Positions 34,015-43,392 of a stretch of DNA of 64,000 nt are shown in pieces. Location of the stretch: contig NZ_CP028426.1 in the NCBI RefSeq assembly GCF_003010915.2, positions 3,100,001 through 3,164,000 on the forward strand. Direction: 5' to 3'. This DNA is from Gulosibacter molinativorax (GTDB lineage Bacteria; Actinomycetota; Actinomycetes; Actinomycetales; Microbacteriaceae). Positions within the stretch are counted from its first letter, which is position 1, and each line of letters starts with the position of its first letter. The notes beneath the pieces were generated by a model that was not told the DNA's origin, made no database searches, and saw nothing but the letters and a program-made list of their open reading frames with translations. The translations under genes were made by a program, and so were the position numbers.

Positions 34015-37005
34015 ATGCGACCAAGAGTGACTGCGATCGTTGTCGCGCACAATGCGGCGAAACCCCTCGGGCGAACGCTTGAGGCCCTGGGGGCGCAGAC
34101 TTGGCGACCCCACCGGACTGTCGTCGTCGACATCAAGTCCCGGGACGAGTCAGCCGAGGTGATCGCCGAGTTCGCGCCCGATCTCACGGTGACCGTCGAC
34201 GAGCGCGCGTCCTTCGGCGAGGCGATCGCTGCCGGGGTCGACGCGCTGAGCGAGGTTGACGAGGGCGACCGGGCGCGCATCGAAGAGTTTGGCAGCGCTG
34301 GCGACGCCCCGAACGATTGGTTCTGGTTCCTCGGCGCCGACAACGTGCCCGATCCGGATGCACTCGAGGAACTGCTGGACACGACGGAGCGAAATCCCTC
34401 GCTCGAAGTGACCGGGCCGAAGGTCGTCCGCGCCGATGACCCCGCGGTGCTCGTGGAATACGGCGAGTCGATCGCGCCGAACGACGAAACCATTCGCCTG
34501 CACGAGGATGCGCTCGACCAGGGCCAATTCGAGCACCTCTCGGATGTTCTTGGCGTTGCGAGTGCCGGGATGCTCGTGCTTCGCGACACGTGGGAACGAC
34601 TCGGCGGCTTTGATCCGGGGCTACCCGCGGTCGACTACGCGCTCGACTTCTGCGTGCGCACATGGCTCAGCGACGGCCGCGTGATTTTGAGCCCCGGCGC
34701 CCGCGTCGAGTCAAAGGCGGAAAATGCCGTCGGCACGTCCAGGTTCGGCCGACACACCCGCCCGCTGCAGCGCTATCGGCTCGAGCGCACCGCGGTGCTG
34801 CACCGGCAGCTCGCGTGGAGCGGCGGATTCGAATTCTTCCTCCGCTGGCTCCTGCTCATCCCGGGCGCCTTCGGCCGCGCGATCCTGCACCTGCTCCGGA
34901 AACAGCCCGGGCGCATCCTGCCCGATTTCCGCGCCGCATTCGCCCTCCTCTTCGGCCGTACCCGCGCGGGTGCGGCGCGCCGCAGATTCCAGGCGACCTC
35001 GAACCATCCCTTCGCGAGCCTCGACCAGCTGCTGATCTCGCCCTCAGAGTGGCGGAAGATGAAGGCCAACCGGCGCGACGAGTATCGCGCGCTCGTGCAG
35101 CAGGATGGCGATCGGTACAACTTCATCACCGGTGGCGGTGGCTGGGTGCTCATCCTCGCGGTGATCGCGACACTCGTGCTCATGTTCCCGCTCCTGCGCA
35201 GCGCGACGATCGCGGGCGGGGCGCTCCTGCCACTCTCGAACGGCATTGGGGAACTCTGGGCGAACACGGGCTATGGCCTTCGGGATGCGGGCGGTGGCGT
35301 CGGCGTCGCGGATCCCTTTGCCTATATCCTCGCGATGCTGGGCACGCTGACGTTCTGGCACCCGAGCCTGTCGATTGTGGTGGTGTGGCTCCTCGCGATC
35401 CCGCTCTCTGCGGTCGGCGCTTGGTACCTCATGGCCCGGTTTACCGTTCGACCGTGGCTGCGCGCGCTCGGCGCGGTTGCCTGGATGCTCGCGCCGATGC
35501 TCTTTGTGGCGCTCGCCGAGGGGCGCCTCGGCGCGGTGCTCGTCCACGTCGCGCTGCCCTGGCTCTTCTTCGCCGGCTTCGCGGCATCCCGCAGCTGGGC
35601 AGCGGCCGCAACGGCCTCGCTGCTGGCCGTCGTCGTCGCGGCGTCCTCGCCGATGCTGATCCCCGCACTCGTCGTCGTCTGGATTATCTCGGTGATCATC
35701 GCCGGCCGCGGCTGGGTGCGTCAGGTCTTCATCCCGATTCCTGCCGCCGCAATGTTCCTGCCGCTGTTCGTGTCGCAATTCAACCGTGGCCGGCCGCTCG
35801 CGGTCTTTGCGGATCCCGGAATGCCGACGCCCTACGACCCGACGCGTTCCTGGCAGTCGGCGCTGATGTTCCCGACGCAGTCCTTCGGAGGTTGGGGGGA
35901 TTTGCTCGGCCGTTTCGGCCTGCAGCTGAACATCCCTCTGCTGATCGGCATCCTGCTCGCGCCGCTCGTGCTGCTCGCGATCTACGGACTCTTTACTCGC
36001 GGCTGGCGAGTCGCTACCGCCGGTATCGCGATTGCCGCGGCCGGCATCTTGACCGCGGCGCTGGCGGCGAATACGTCGCTGACGAGCATCGCGGGGGTCT
36101 CGGTGCCGCTGTGGATCGGTTCCGCGCAGTCGTTGGCCTATCTTTCGCTTGTTACCGCGGCGGTCGCCGGTGCGGCGTTCCTCGGCCCCGTGCGCATCCC
36201 CGCCGTCGTCGTGAGCTTCCTCGCGGCCGTGCTGCTCATCGTGCCGATCGCACCGGCGTTCCTCACCGGTACGGCGTCGGTCGAGGCCTCCGATGGTCGC
36301 ACGCTCCCGGCGCTCGTGGATGCGCAGGGCAAGTCAGCGAGCCAGCTCGGTACCTTGGTGATCACGCCGCTCGAGCAGAACGAAATGCACGTGCACCTCG
36401 AGCGTGGCTCCGGCCTCAAGTTGAACGAGTTTTCTACGCTGGAGTCGACCGGTCTGCAGCCGGTCGACACGGACCTGCGCCTCGCGGAGATCTCCGTCGG
36501 ATTCCTGTCCGAAGGCGCGACCAACCCCACCGCGAGCCTGCACGAGTTCGGCATCGCCTACATTCTCGTGAAGCCGTCGCCGACCAGCGGTGCGGCGCTC
36601 GAAGAGCGACTGCTCACCGCGCTGTCGACCAACGAGGCGCTCGTCGCCGCGGGCGATACGGGCGACTTCGGCGTCCTCTTCCAGGTCGTGAACGCGGCCG
36701 AGCAGCCGACCGACCCCGACCTCGCGCAGCGGTTGGACGTCACCAACCTGCAGAACGAGCTTGGTCGAGGGATGCTGTTCGTCCAGGCCGCCATCATCGT
36801 GTTCTGCCTGCTCCTCGCACTGCCGACCGGTGGCCTCGCGGCGCGTGTTCGCAGCCGCGCGGCGCACGGTTCGCGGCACTGGGAGAAGCTGGATGAGGGG
36901 CAGGCGCTCCCGAAGCGCGATTACGAAGACGACGGGGTACGGATCTATACGGAGGCGACCGGCGACCACATCGACGCGGCACCCGAAGGAGGACGACGTG
37001 GCTGA
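34015..37005 (+). CDS. Large membrane protein with N-terminal family 2 glycosyltransferase
   Basis: About 996 residues. Residues 1-260 are a GT-A glycosyltransferase: RVTAIVVAHNAAKPLGRTLEAL, WFWFLGADNVPDPDALEELL (variant DxD), GMLVLRDTWERLGGFDPGLPAVDYALDFCVRTW. A basic region follows, then at least 12 membrane helices to about 770. An extracytoplasmic domain of about 190 residues and a final helix with a charged cytosolic tail end it. It probably moves a sugar to a lipid carrier or exports the product. The family is known beside whiB2 in actinobacteria, but its acceptor is unknown. The start is uncertain: 34015 opens at the first strand; ATGs at 33970 and 33976 would add 13-15 residues. It overlaps the next gene by 8 bp. 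Confidence 0.85.
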   Translation: MRPRVTAIVVAHNAAKPLGRTLEALGAQTWRPHRTVVVDIKSRDESAEVIAEFAPDLTVTVDERASFGEAIAAGVDALSEVDEGDRARIEEFGSAGDAPNDWFWFLGADNVPDPDALEELLDTTERNPSLEVTGPKVVRADDPAVLVEYGESIAPNDETIRLHEDALDQGQFEHLSDVLGVASAGMLVLRDTWERLGGFDPGLPAVDYALDFCVRTWLSDGRVILSPGARVESKAENAVGTSRFGRHTRPLQRYRLERTAVLHRQLAWSGGFEFFLRWLLLIPGAFGRAILHLLRKQPGRILPDFRAAFALLFGRTRAGAARRRFQATSNHPFASLDQLLISPSEWRKMKANRRDEYRALVQQDGDRYNFITGGGGWVLILAVIATLVLMFPLLRSATIAGGALLPLSNGIGELWANTGYGLRDAGGGVGVADPFAYILAMLGTLTFWHPSLSIVVVWLLAIPLSAVGAWYLMARFTVRPWLRALGAVAWMLAPMLFVALAEGRLGAVLVHVALPWLFFAGFAASRSWAAAATASLLAVVVAASSPMLIPALVVVWIISVIIAGRGWVRQVFIPIPAAAMFLPLFVSQFNRGRPLAVFADPGMPTPYDPTRSWQSALMFPTQSFGGWGDLLGRFGLQLNIPLLIGILLAPLVLLAIYGLFTRGWRVATAGIAIAAAGILTAALAANTSLTSIAGVSVPLWIGSAQSLAYLSLVTAAVAGAAFLGPVRIPAVVVSFLAAVLLIVPIAPAFLTGTASVEASDGRTLPALVDAQGKSASQLGTLVITPLEQNEMHVHLERGSGLKLNEFSTLESTGLQPVDTDLRLAEISVGFLSEGATNPTASLHEFGIAYILVKPSPTSGAALEERLLTALSTNEALVAAGDTGDFGVLFQVVNAAEQPTDPDLAQRLDVTNLQNELGRGMLFVQAAIIVFCLLLALPTGGLAARVRSRAAHGSRHWEKLDEGQALPKRDYEDDGVRIYTEATGDHIDAAPEGGRRG

Positions 37006-38686
37006 CATGCACGATGCAGATCGAGGCGACGTGGAGCCGAAGGAGCCCTTCGCCGGATCGGTGGACCGCGAACTGCTTGCGCCGCCCGAGGCGGATCCTT
37101 ACGCGGTACCGCGAGCCTCGGCGGATGCGCAGCCGGCGGACGACGCCAGCCCCGTGCATCCTGACGACACCGTGCCCGTGCTCCCCGAGGGCGAGGTGCC
37201 GATCGACGAGAACGCGCCCTCGACCACTGCAGCCGCGGCGAAGACCACGAGCGCGGGCGGGTCAACGATGGCCCGGCGAGTGAGAAAGGCCCGGCGGAAG
37301 CGGCGGGGTCAGAAGGCCGTCGCGCGACGTCGGAGCGTCGTCGGCGCGGTGACGCACACGATTGGGGCGATCAGCGCTCTCGCAATCATTGGCGCGAGCA
37401 CGTGGGCGCTTGGCTGGTACCAGTTGCCCTCCTTCTCGGCGCAGGCGGAGCCGATCGAGATCGCGCCGGCACCGGGCGACCAACAGCGCGTCTGCCCCGG
37501 TTCATTGCAACAGCTTGGGCTCGCCGACGACGCGGATGCGGCCTCACCGGTGGGTACGGCCGAGGTGACGATCGCATCCTCGTACGCCGACTACTCGACT
37601 CAGGAGCTCGGCGGCGAGCCCACCGACCCGGTGAGCATCGAGGCGCCCGGGCAAGTAGGCGACGCAATCACGATGCTGAGCGCATCCCAGTCGGTGTTCC
37701 TGTCGACGAACGCGACCACGGGGCTGTCCGTGACCAATTGCACGCAACCGATCGCAACGCAGTGGCTCCTGGGCGGTGCCACGACGCTCGGTCACACACT
37801 CGTGCTCGACGTGATCAACCCGGGTACGGCCGAGGCGCGCGTCAACTTTGAGGTCTACGGAACCGACGGCGCGATTGTGCCGGGGCTGCAGGAGGTCGTG
37901 GTGCAGCCGGGGGAGCGTGAGACGATGAGCCTCGCGGGTGTTGCGCCCAGCGCGACGGCTTTCGCGGTGAAGGTCACCTCGACCGGTTCGGCCGTGTCAG
38001 CCTTCCTGCACGAGACCATCATCGATACGCTCACCCCGAAGGGCTCCGACATCGTCGGTTCGACCGCGCTGCCATCGACGACGCAAACGCTCCCCGGCCT
38101 CCACGTCTACGCGCGACCGGACGCCGACGCGACTTCGTTCACGGAGATCGGCACGACCCTGCGCATCCTGAACCCGAACGAGGAAGACACGACCGCGACG
38201 CTGACGGCCTACGCCGCTGACGGCTCGGTCGCCTACTCGGGGGAACTCGAGCTCACCTCGATGCGGATTGTCGAGCTGCCGTTCGCGGATGTCGCCGAGG
38301 GCGACTACACGATTCGACTCGATGCCGATCGGCCGGTGCTGCTGAGCGGGCGAGTGTCGCCGCTCGACCGCAACGAGTTCGCGTGGGTGCCGTCGTCTTC
38401 GACACTCGTGGGCGACGAGATCGTGCCCGTCGCGGAGGGTCCGAACCCGCGACTCGCGGTGTACAACCCGACGGAAGAGGCCCGCGAGGTCGAGGTTGAC
38501 GGGAGCACGGTCACGATCGAACCGCTCGCGACCTATGAGACGGACGTGTCGGCGGCCAGCACCGTGGAGCTGCACGGCGTGGCCGGCCTCACCGCGGCGG
38601 TGCACTATTCGGCCGGTGGGCAGCTCGCGAGCGCGCCGGTGCGGCCGGGCAACGCGGACGCCGAGGCGATTCGCGTCGTGAAGTGA
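36998..38686 (+). CDS. DUF5719-family exported protein
   Basis: 562 residues. An acidic cytosolic N-terminus of about 85 residues precedes a strongly basic patch (ARRVRKARRKRRGQKAVARRR) and one membrane helix (about 112-135). The remaining 420 residues are extracytoplasmic and beta-rich, with repeated units (LHVYARPDADATSFTEIGTTLRILNPNEEDTTATLTAY, NPTEEAREVEVDG). This is the layout of DUF5719 proteins, usually encoded right after the large GT2 protein. GTG at 36998 has AAGGAGG 5 bases upstream and overlaps the GT2 stop by 8 bp, so the two are coupled and may form a complex. No catalytic motif is visible; a scaffold or carbohydrate-binding role is a guess. Confidence 0.82.
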   Translation: MADMHDADRGDVEPKEPFAGSVDRELLAPPEADPYAVPRASADAQPADDASPVHPDDTVPVLPEGEVPIDENAPSTTAAAAKTTSAGGSTMARRVRKARRKRRGQKAVARRRSVVGAVTHTIGAISALAIIGASTWALGWYQLPSFSAQAEPIEIAPAPGDQQRVCPGSLQQLGLADDADAASPVGTAEVTIASSYADYSTQELGGEPTDPVSIEAPGQVGDAITMLSASQSVFLSTNATTGLSVTNCTQPIATQWLLGGATTLGHTLVLDVINPGTAEARVNFEVYGTDGAIVPGLQEVVVQPGERETMSLAGVAPSATAFAVKVTSTGSAVSAFLHETIIDTLTPKGSDIVGSTALPSTTQTLPGLHVYARPDADATSFTEIGTTLRILNPNEEDTTATLTAYAADGSVAYSGELELTSMRIVELPFADVAEGDYTIRLDADRPVLLSGRVSPLDRNEFAWVPSSSTLVGDEIVPVAEGPNPRLAVYNPTEEAREVEVDGSTVTIEPLATYETDVSAASTVELHGVAGLTAAVHYSAGGQLASAPVRPGNADAEAIRVVK

Positions 38687-38739
38687 CCGGCGTCGTGGCG
38701 TGACCTCGCGCATCCCTGGCGGCCGGCCGTCAGGGAGGC

Positions 38740-39177
38740 CTAGTGGCCGTTGTGCAGGATGTCCTCGAGGCCGCCGTCGAGGAGATCGTTGACGGCCAGC
38801 ATGACCGTGTGCTCGACGTACTCGCGATACCGAATCTGATCGCGAGGCTCGGACAGCGAGATGCCCACGAGGCGCTCGATCGGGACGCGGAAGATGACGA
38901 CGCTGTGCTCATCCTGCACATGCCATCGGCTGGAATTGTCCACGCCCTGCTCGGCAGCTGGCATCGGCGCGATGCCGACCCGGACATCCTTCATCTGCTC
39001 GGGCGCGACGGTTCGCAGGAACCCCAGCGTCTCGCCAACGACCTGGTGGAAGCGGGGAATGCGCCCGGTCAGCTGTGGCAGATGGGGACCGGCGACGCTC
39101 GAGCGGAGCGCGCGTCCGTGCCGGGAACGAGACCCGCGCGAACGGCGCGTCCCGGTGCTGCGCCTGCGACTTGCCAT
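38740..39177 (-). CDS. Metallopeptidase-family-like protein (Rv3259 type)
   Basis: 145 residues. A basic N-terminus (ASRRRSTGTRRSRGSRSRHGR) is followed by a compact domain containing VRVGIAPMPAAEQGV, VVIFRVPIERLVG and YREYVEHTVMLAVNDLL. The order and phrases match the small protein next to whiB2 and manB in mycobacteria (Rv3259 position), which databases group with zincin-like metallopeptidases. Here the place of an HExxH zinc motif reads YREYVEH, so peptidase activity is doubtful. I chose the ATG at 39177; a longer frame extends into the divergent DUF3499 promoter. It is convergent with DUF5719, 53 bp away. Confidence 0.72.
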   Translation of the reverse strand: MASRRRSTGTRRSRGSRSRHGRALRSSVAGPHLPQLTGRIPRFHQVVGETLGFLRTVAPEQMKDVRVGIAPMPAAEQGVDNSSRWHVQDEHSVVIFRVPIERLVGISLSEPRDQIRYREYVEHTVMLAVNDLLDGGLEDILHNGH

Positions 39178-39244
39178 ACCCACCAGCTTAGCCGTGCCGC
39201 CGCGTGCACGCACGGGGGCGAAGCGCATCCGCTATCGTTGCGAT

Positions 39245-39460
39245 ATGCGTTCCCGCACCTGCTGTCGGGTGGCGTGTTCGCGTCGTGCGGAATACACGCT
39301 CACCTTTGACTACGATGACAAAATGGCCGCGATCGGCCCCCTTGCCTACCAGGCTGAACCGCACAGCTATGACCTGTGCGCGTTGCACGCCGCGCGCACG
39401 AGCGTGCCGGAGGGATGGACGCTCATCAAACCGACTCCGATCGGCCAGGACTTCCGTTAG
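39245..39460 (+). CDS. DUF3499-family small cysteine protein
   Basis: 71 residues: RSRTCCRVACSRRAEYTLTFDY, then YDLCALHAARTSVPEGW and a short tail. The two clusters (TCxxxAC and LCxxHA) look like a zinc-ribbon-like metal site. This matches DUF3499, encoded beside manB and whiB2 in most actinobacteria (Rv3258c position). Function is unknown. It precedes manB by 49 bp on the same strand, so they are likely cotranscribed. It is too small and cysteine-rich to be chance, and the gene order is conserved. Confidence 0.85.
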   Translation: MRSRTCCRVACSRRAEYTLTFDYDDKMAAIGPLAYQAEPHSYDLCALHAARTSVPEGWTLIKPTPIGQDFR

Positions 39461-39509
39461 TCGGTGTCGGATGCGGTCTCGGGCGCCCTCTCGAGGTAAG
39501 TTGGCGACT

Positions 39510-40952
39510 ATGCAGATTGCGTTTGAACCGGTTGCGGGCGCCGATCGCGGCGACCTCCAGCAGGTGGTCAAGAACTATGACGTCCGCGGACTGGTCGGCG
39601 ACACGCTCACCGAACCGCTGATTACCGCGCTCGGTGCGGCCACCGCGGATGAGCTGAAGCTCGCGGGGGAAGAGCTCGTGATCGGCCACGACATGCGCGA
39701 CTCTAGCCCGACCTACGCTCGCGCATTCGCCGCCGGGGCTCGCGCGCGCGCCGCAAACATCGTCCACATCGGCCTGTGCTCAACCGACATGAACTATTAC
39801 GCCTCCGGGGCGCGCGGGGCCGCAGCCGCGATGTTCACCGCATCCCACAACCCGTCGACGTACAACGGCATCAAGATCTCGCGCGCCGGGGCACGCGGGA
39901 TCTCGTTCGACACCGGGTTGGCCGCGATCCGCGATCGGGCCGCCGAGTACCTGGACGGCGGCATCCCCGCCGCCACTACCGCGGGCACCGAGACGGAGAT
40001 CGACGTCCTGGCCGCCTATGCGGCATACCTGCGCGAGCTTGTTGATCTTTCGGCTATCCGCCCACTCAAGATCGTGGTGGATGCGGGGAACGGCATGGGC
40101 GGACTGACCGTACCCGCTGTGCTGGGCGACGCATCCGACCTACCGAAGCTGCCGCTCGAGATCGTGCCGATGTACTTTGAGCTCGACGGAACGTTCCCGA
40201 ACCACGAGGCGAACCCGCTCGACCCGAAGAACCTCGTCGACCTGCAGCGCCGCGTGGTTGAGGAAGGTGCGGACCTCGGGCTTGCGTTCGATGGGGATGC
40301 GGATCGCTGCTTTGTCGTGGATGAGCAGGGCGAGCCCGTCTCGCCCTCGGCGGTCTCGGCGATTGTCGCGACGCGTGAGATTGCGCGGGCTTCGGCCGAA
40401 GGCGAGGACGACATCCACGTCATCCACAACCTGCTGACGAGTCGTTACGTCGAGGAGACGATCGAGGCGGCCGGGGCGACCCCGGTACGCACACGCGTCG
40501 GCCACTCACTCATCAAGGCCGAGATGGCCCGCACCGGTGCGGTGTTCGGTGGCGAACACTCGGCGCACTATTACTTCCGCGACTTCTGGGGTGCTGACAA
40601 CGGGATGCTCGCGGCGATGCACGTGCTCGCGACGGTGGGCTCCAACGGCGAGCCGGTCTCGGCCATTGCCGCGCGCAACACCCCGTATTTTTCCTCGGGC
40701 GAGATCAACTCGACGGTCGAGGATGTGCCGGCCGCGTACGAGCGGCTGGTCACCGCGCTGGGCCCGGGCGGCGTGGGCGCGGACATGGACGAGCTCGACG
40801 GCATCACGTTTTCTTCCGGTGGTCGCGACTGGTGGTGGGCGAACATCCGCCCCTCGAACACCGAGCCACTCCTGCGCCTGAACGTCGAGGCCGTGAGCGA
40901 GGAGCTCATGGTGAGGGTGCGCGATCGCGCGCTGGAGCTCATTCGCGCGTAG
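39510..40952 (+). CDS. manB: Phosphomannomutase/phosphoglucomutase
   Basis: 480 residues. It converts mannose-6-P (from ManA) to mannose-1-P for GDP-mannose synthesis. Motifs: VKNYDVRGLVGDTL at the start, MFTASHNPSTYNGIKIS with the phosphoserine near 108, DAGNGMGG near 192, LGLAFDGDADRCFVVDE near 258 (metal loop), GGEHSAHYYFRDFWGADNG near 347, and RPSNTEPLLRLNVEA near 449. The ATG at 39510 has GAGGTAAG about 9 bases upstream. Mannose-1-P feeds mannosylated lipids and wall glycans, which links it to the glycosyltransferases here. Confidence 0.95.
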   Translation: MQIAFEPVAGADRGDLQQVVKNYDVRGLVGDTLTEPLITALGAATADELKLAGEELVIGHDMRDSSPTYARAFAAGARARAANIVHIGLCSTDMNYYASGARGAAAAMFTASHNPSTYNGIKISRAGARGISFDTGLAAIRDRAAEYLDGGIPAATTAGTETEIDVLAAYAAYLRELVDLSAIRPLKIVVDAGNGMGGLTVPAVLGDASDLPKLPLEIVPMYFELDGTFPNHEANPLDPKNLVDLQRRVVEEGADLGLAFDGDADRCFVVDEQGEPVSPSAVSAIVATREIARASAEGEDDIHVIHNLLTSRYVEETIEAAGATPVRTRVGHSLIKAEMARTGAVFGGEHSAHYYFRDFWGADNGMLAAMHVLATVGSNGEPVSAIAARNTPYFSSGEINSTVEDVPAAYERLVTALGPGGVGADMDELDGITFSSGGRDWWWANIRPSNTEPLLRLNVEAVSEELMVRVRDRALELIRA

Positions 40953-40973
40953 GGCGCCAGGCGGGGTTGCCGG

Positions 40974-41034
40974 CATTGCCAGTAGGGCTTGCCCTTGCCT
41001 GTGTACGGGGCGGGCCTGGCGTTACCTGCAATGG
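40974..41034. repeat. Family A palindromic repeat, single copy
   Basis: CATTGCCAGTAGGGCTTGCC opens the element at 40974 and TGGCGTTACCTGCAATGG closes it, with a 61-bp span equal to the cores at 442-712. It lies just after manB. Confidence 0.82.
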
Positions 41035-41126
41035 CGGGATGCGCTAACGGCAAGGGTGAGTGCGTTGTACAATCCCGTGCTGCGCCGGGCGCGAACGCGC
41101 AGCCTTCATGGGGCACAATAGGCCGT

Positions 41127-41663
41127 ATGGACCTGCGCACACCGGACCCCGAATCATCCGGCTGGATGAGCGAGAGCGACCTCGAACTCATCCGCCGCCG
41201 CATGCCGATTCTCTACGTCGAGGCCATCCCCGTTCGAGTGGATGACGCGGGTATCGTCGAGCACATCGGCATGCTGCTGCGAGCCAATAGCGACGGCATG
41301 ATCACCCGTACCTTCGTGTCGGGTCGCGTGCACTACGGCGAGACGGTGCGTGGAGCGCTCATGCGCCACCTCGAGAAAGACCTCGGCGCGATGGCGTTCC
41401 CGCAGGTGCCACTCAACCTCTCGCCGTTCACGGTGGCCGAGTTCTCGCCGCTGCCGATGACTGAGCTCTACGACGCGCGGCAGCACGCCGTCGCGCTCGA
41501 GTACATCGTGCCGGTGTCGGGCGAGTGCGCGCCGCGGCACGATGCGCTGGAGGTCACCTGGGTCACGCCCGACGAAGCGAAGGACCCAGACCTCCTCGAG
41601 GAACTCGAGGGCGGCCGCGGCAAGATCCTCCGCACGGCGCTCGGCTTCCTCGGCGCCTGGTAG
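41127..41663 (+). CDS. DUF4916 / NUDIX-fold protein
   Basis: 178 residues. The actinobacterial DUF4916 group of NUDIX-like proteins is recognised from GWMSESDLELIRRRMPILYVEAIPVRVDDAGIVEHIGMLLR, SGRVHYGETVRGALMRHLEKDLGAMAFP, and EVTWVTPDEA near the end. The REUxEE part of a true NUDIX box is not complete (GETVRGALMRHLEKDLGA), so hydrolase activity is uncertain. The ATG at 41127 is chosen at the start of the conserved region; the frame upstream runs through a family A repeat. Confidence 0.85.
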   Translation: MDLRTPDPESSGWMSESDLELIRRRMPILYVEAIPVRVDDAGIVEHIGMLLRANSDGMITRTFVSGRVHYGETVRGALMRHLEKDLGAMAFPQVPLNLSPFTVAEFSPLPMTELYDARQHAVALEYIVPVSGECAPRHDALEVTWVTPDEAKDPDLLEELEGGRGKILRTALGFLGAW

Positions 41664-41673
41664 GTCCCGCGGT

Positions 41674-41750
41674 CATTGAGTAGCCGAGTAGCGGCGTATC
41701 AATGTCGCAGTCGGCGGGTTTCAATACGGGCTGCGCCCTACTCAACCAGC
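41674..41750. repeat. Family D repeat between convergent genes
   Basis: TTGAGTAGCCGAGTAGCGGC then GTATCAA, paired with TTTCAATACGGGCTGCGCCC then TACTCAA. It separates the DUF4916 gene from the convergent EVE gene. Confidence 0.8.
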
Positions 41751-41756
41751 GGCACC

Positions 41757-42275
41757 CTACCGAATAAGCCGCGGGCGGTCGCCGTCGAAGCCGTCCGGGC
41801 CGGGGTCGCGACCCTCTTGCAACGCACGCAACATGTAGCCGCTCGGCTCGGGCGCGGGGCGGCGCACCGCATCCTCAAAAATCTCGAAATCCCGACGGGA
41901 AATCTCGACCCAGCCGGGCCGTAACTGCTCGCCCCAAAACTTGGAATCGCGGGTGAGCTCGAGCATGTCCCGCAGCGGACGGATGTACGCGAACCGCGCA
42001 TCCGGTAGCCACTCGACGTCGACGCGCCAGGGCGACCGGCCAGCGGTGCCCGGCTGATACGGCTGCTCCGAGACGACGCGACCGGCCTGCACCGCCGCGC
42101 GCAGCGGCTCCCCGTCCGGGTTCTGGTAGCGGGGGCTGTAGAGCACGACGCCGTCGGCCACACCCATGCGGTCGAGCGGCTCGAGCGAGCCCCACGACAC
42201 CTGCGCGAAGCCACCGTCGATGAGATCGCGGGCACGATCAAGCGGCTGCACAATCAGCCAGTACCGGATTCCCAC
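41757..42275 (-). CDS. EVE-domain protein
   Basis: 172 residues. The EVE/PUA-like fold is recognised from RYWLIVQPLDRARDLIDGGFAQVSWG, LDRMGVADGVVLYSPRYQNPDGEPLRA, WRVDVEWLPDARFAYIRPL and LRPGWVEISRRDFEIFEDAV. EVE proteins bind modified bases in DNA or RNA; in bacteria many are of unknown use and some join restriction systems. None is next to it here. It lies 24 bp downstream of the ornithine-cyclodeaminase-like gene on the same strand. Confidence 0.88.
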   Translation of the reverse strand: MGIRYWLIVQPLDRARDLIDGGFAQVSWGSLEPLDRMGVADGVVLYSPRYQNPDGEPLRAAVQAGRVVSEQPYQPGTAGRSPWRVDVEWLPDARFAYIRPLRDMLELTRDSKFWGEQLRPGWVEISRRDFEIFEDAVRRPAPEPSGYMLRALQEGRDPGPDGFDGDRPRLIR

Positions 42276-42299
42276 CCGCGATCCCTCGAAACGCAGCGC

Positions 42300-43253
42300 T
42301 TAGCGCAGTGCCGTTGCGGGCACGCGCTCGTAGATCTCGCCAGCGACTACGAGGTCCTGCCACGACATGCCCACGGTCTTCAGCACCGTCGGCTTCGACG
42401 GGTCAAGCTTGCGCTCGCCACGCACGAGGTCGCGCAGGGGGATGAGCTGCTCGGCCGTGATCGCGCCCTCTTCGGCGGCGAGGACGATGTCGCCAGCCTC
42501 GCGCATCGCGGTCGCGACGTCTTCGACGACCACGTTCGAGCGCGCGATGAGTTTCGAGTCGAGCTCGCGGTGGTCGTGGTTGTGGGAGCCGACCGCGATC
42601 ACGAGCGTGCCGGGGCGGATGCCTTCCGAATCAAAGAGCGGCTCGGCGGCACCGGTCGCGGTCACGATCACATCGGATTCGCAGGTCGCGTCGTGCGGGT
42701 CAATCGCGGTTCCGGTGCGGGCGAACCAGCCGTGCTCGGAGGCGTTCGCGGCGAACATCTCGGCGCGCTCGGGGCGGCGGCCGTGCACAACCAGGCGCTC
42801 CATCGTGGGGCGCAGCTCCTTGAGCGCGAGCGTGTGCGAACGGGCCTGCGCGCCGTAACCGAACATCAGCAGTCGCTTCGGGTCGCGGGCGAGCACCAGG
42901 TCGGCGACGAGCATCGATACGGCCGCCGCGCGCACGCTGGTGAGCTCGTTCCCATCCACGATCACCTGCGGAGTCGTCGTGTCCGCATCCATCAGCAGGT
43001 ACAGACCCTGCACACGCGACTTATTGCGCGCCGTGTTGTTCGGGTTCACCGAGATCAGCTTCGAACCCACCCAGCGCGAAGACTGCGACGGCATGAACAG
43101 CAGCTGCTTGCCGTCGTGGAGCGGCAGGATCTCGCGCTCGAAATCCGTGGCGGGATCGACGTCGGTCAGCAGCGCTTGCTTGAGCGACTCAGTCGCGTGG
43201 CGATACGTGACGTGCTTGCGGATGTGCTGGCTGGTGATGTGAGGAATGGTCAC
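42300..43253 (-). CDS. Ornithine cyclodeaminase / mu-crystallin family protein
   Basis: 317 residues of the NAD(P)-dependent OCD/mu-crystallin family. GSKLISVNPNNTARNKSRVQGLYLLMDADT (about 63-92), GNELTSVRAAAVSMLVADLVLAR, and the Rossmann glycine motif LLMFGYGAQARSHTLAL are typical. VIVTATGAAEPLFDSEGIRPGTLVIAVGSHNHDHRELD matches the later block. Members act as ornithine cyclodeaminase, alanine or lysine-derived imine reductase, or siderophore-diamino acid enzymes; the sequence does not decide. The catalytic aspartate region (EDVATAMREAGD) is present. Confidence 0.88.
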   Translation of the reverse strand: MTIPHITSQHIRKHVTYRHATESLKQALLTDVDPATDFEREILPLHDGKQLLFMPSQSSRWVGSKLISVNPNNTARNKSRVQGLYLLMDADTTTPQVIVDGNELTSVRAAAVSMLVADLVLARDPKRLLMFGYGAQARSHTLALKELRPTMERLVVHGRRPERAEMFAANASEHGWFARTGTAIDPHDATCESDVIVTATGAAEPLFDSEGIRPGTLVIAVGSHNHDHRELDSKLIARSNVVVEDVATAMREAGDIVLAAEEGAITAEQLIPLRDLVRGERKLDPSKPTVLKTVGMSWQDLVVAGEIYERVPATALR

Positions 43254-43392
43254 TGGGGGCCCTTCAGTGCGGAGTACTCGAACCGTGCTCGTACTTTGCG
43301 CGACGCCACCAAAGCAGCAGTGCTGGCGACGTCACGCAGGAAAATGCGCGCATTGCGCAAATCGTATCGGGTTTACTCGACTCGCGATGACG

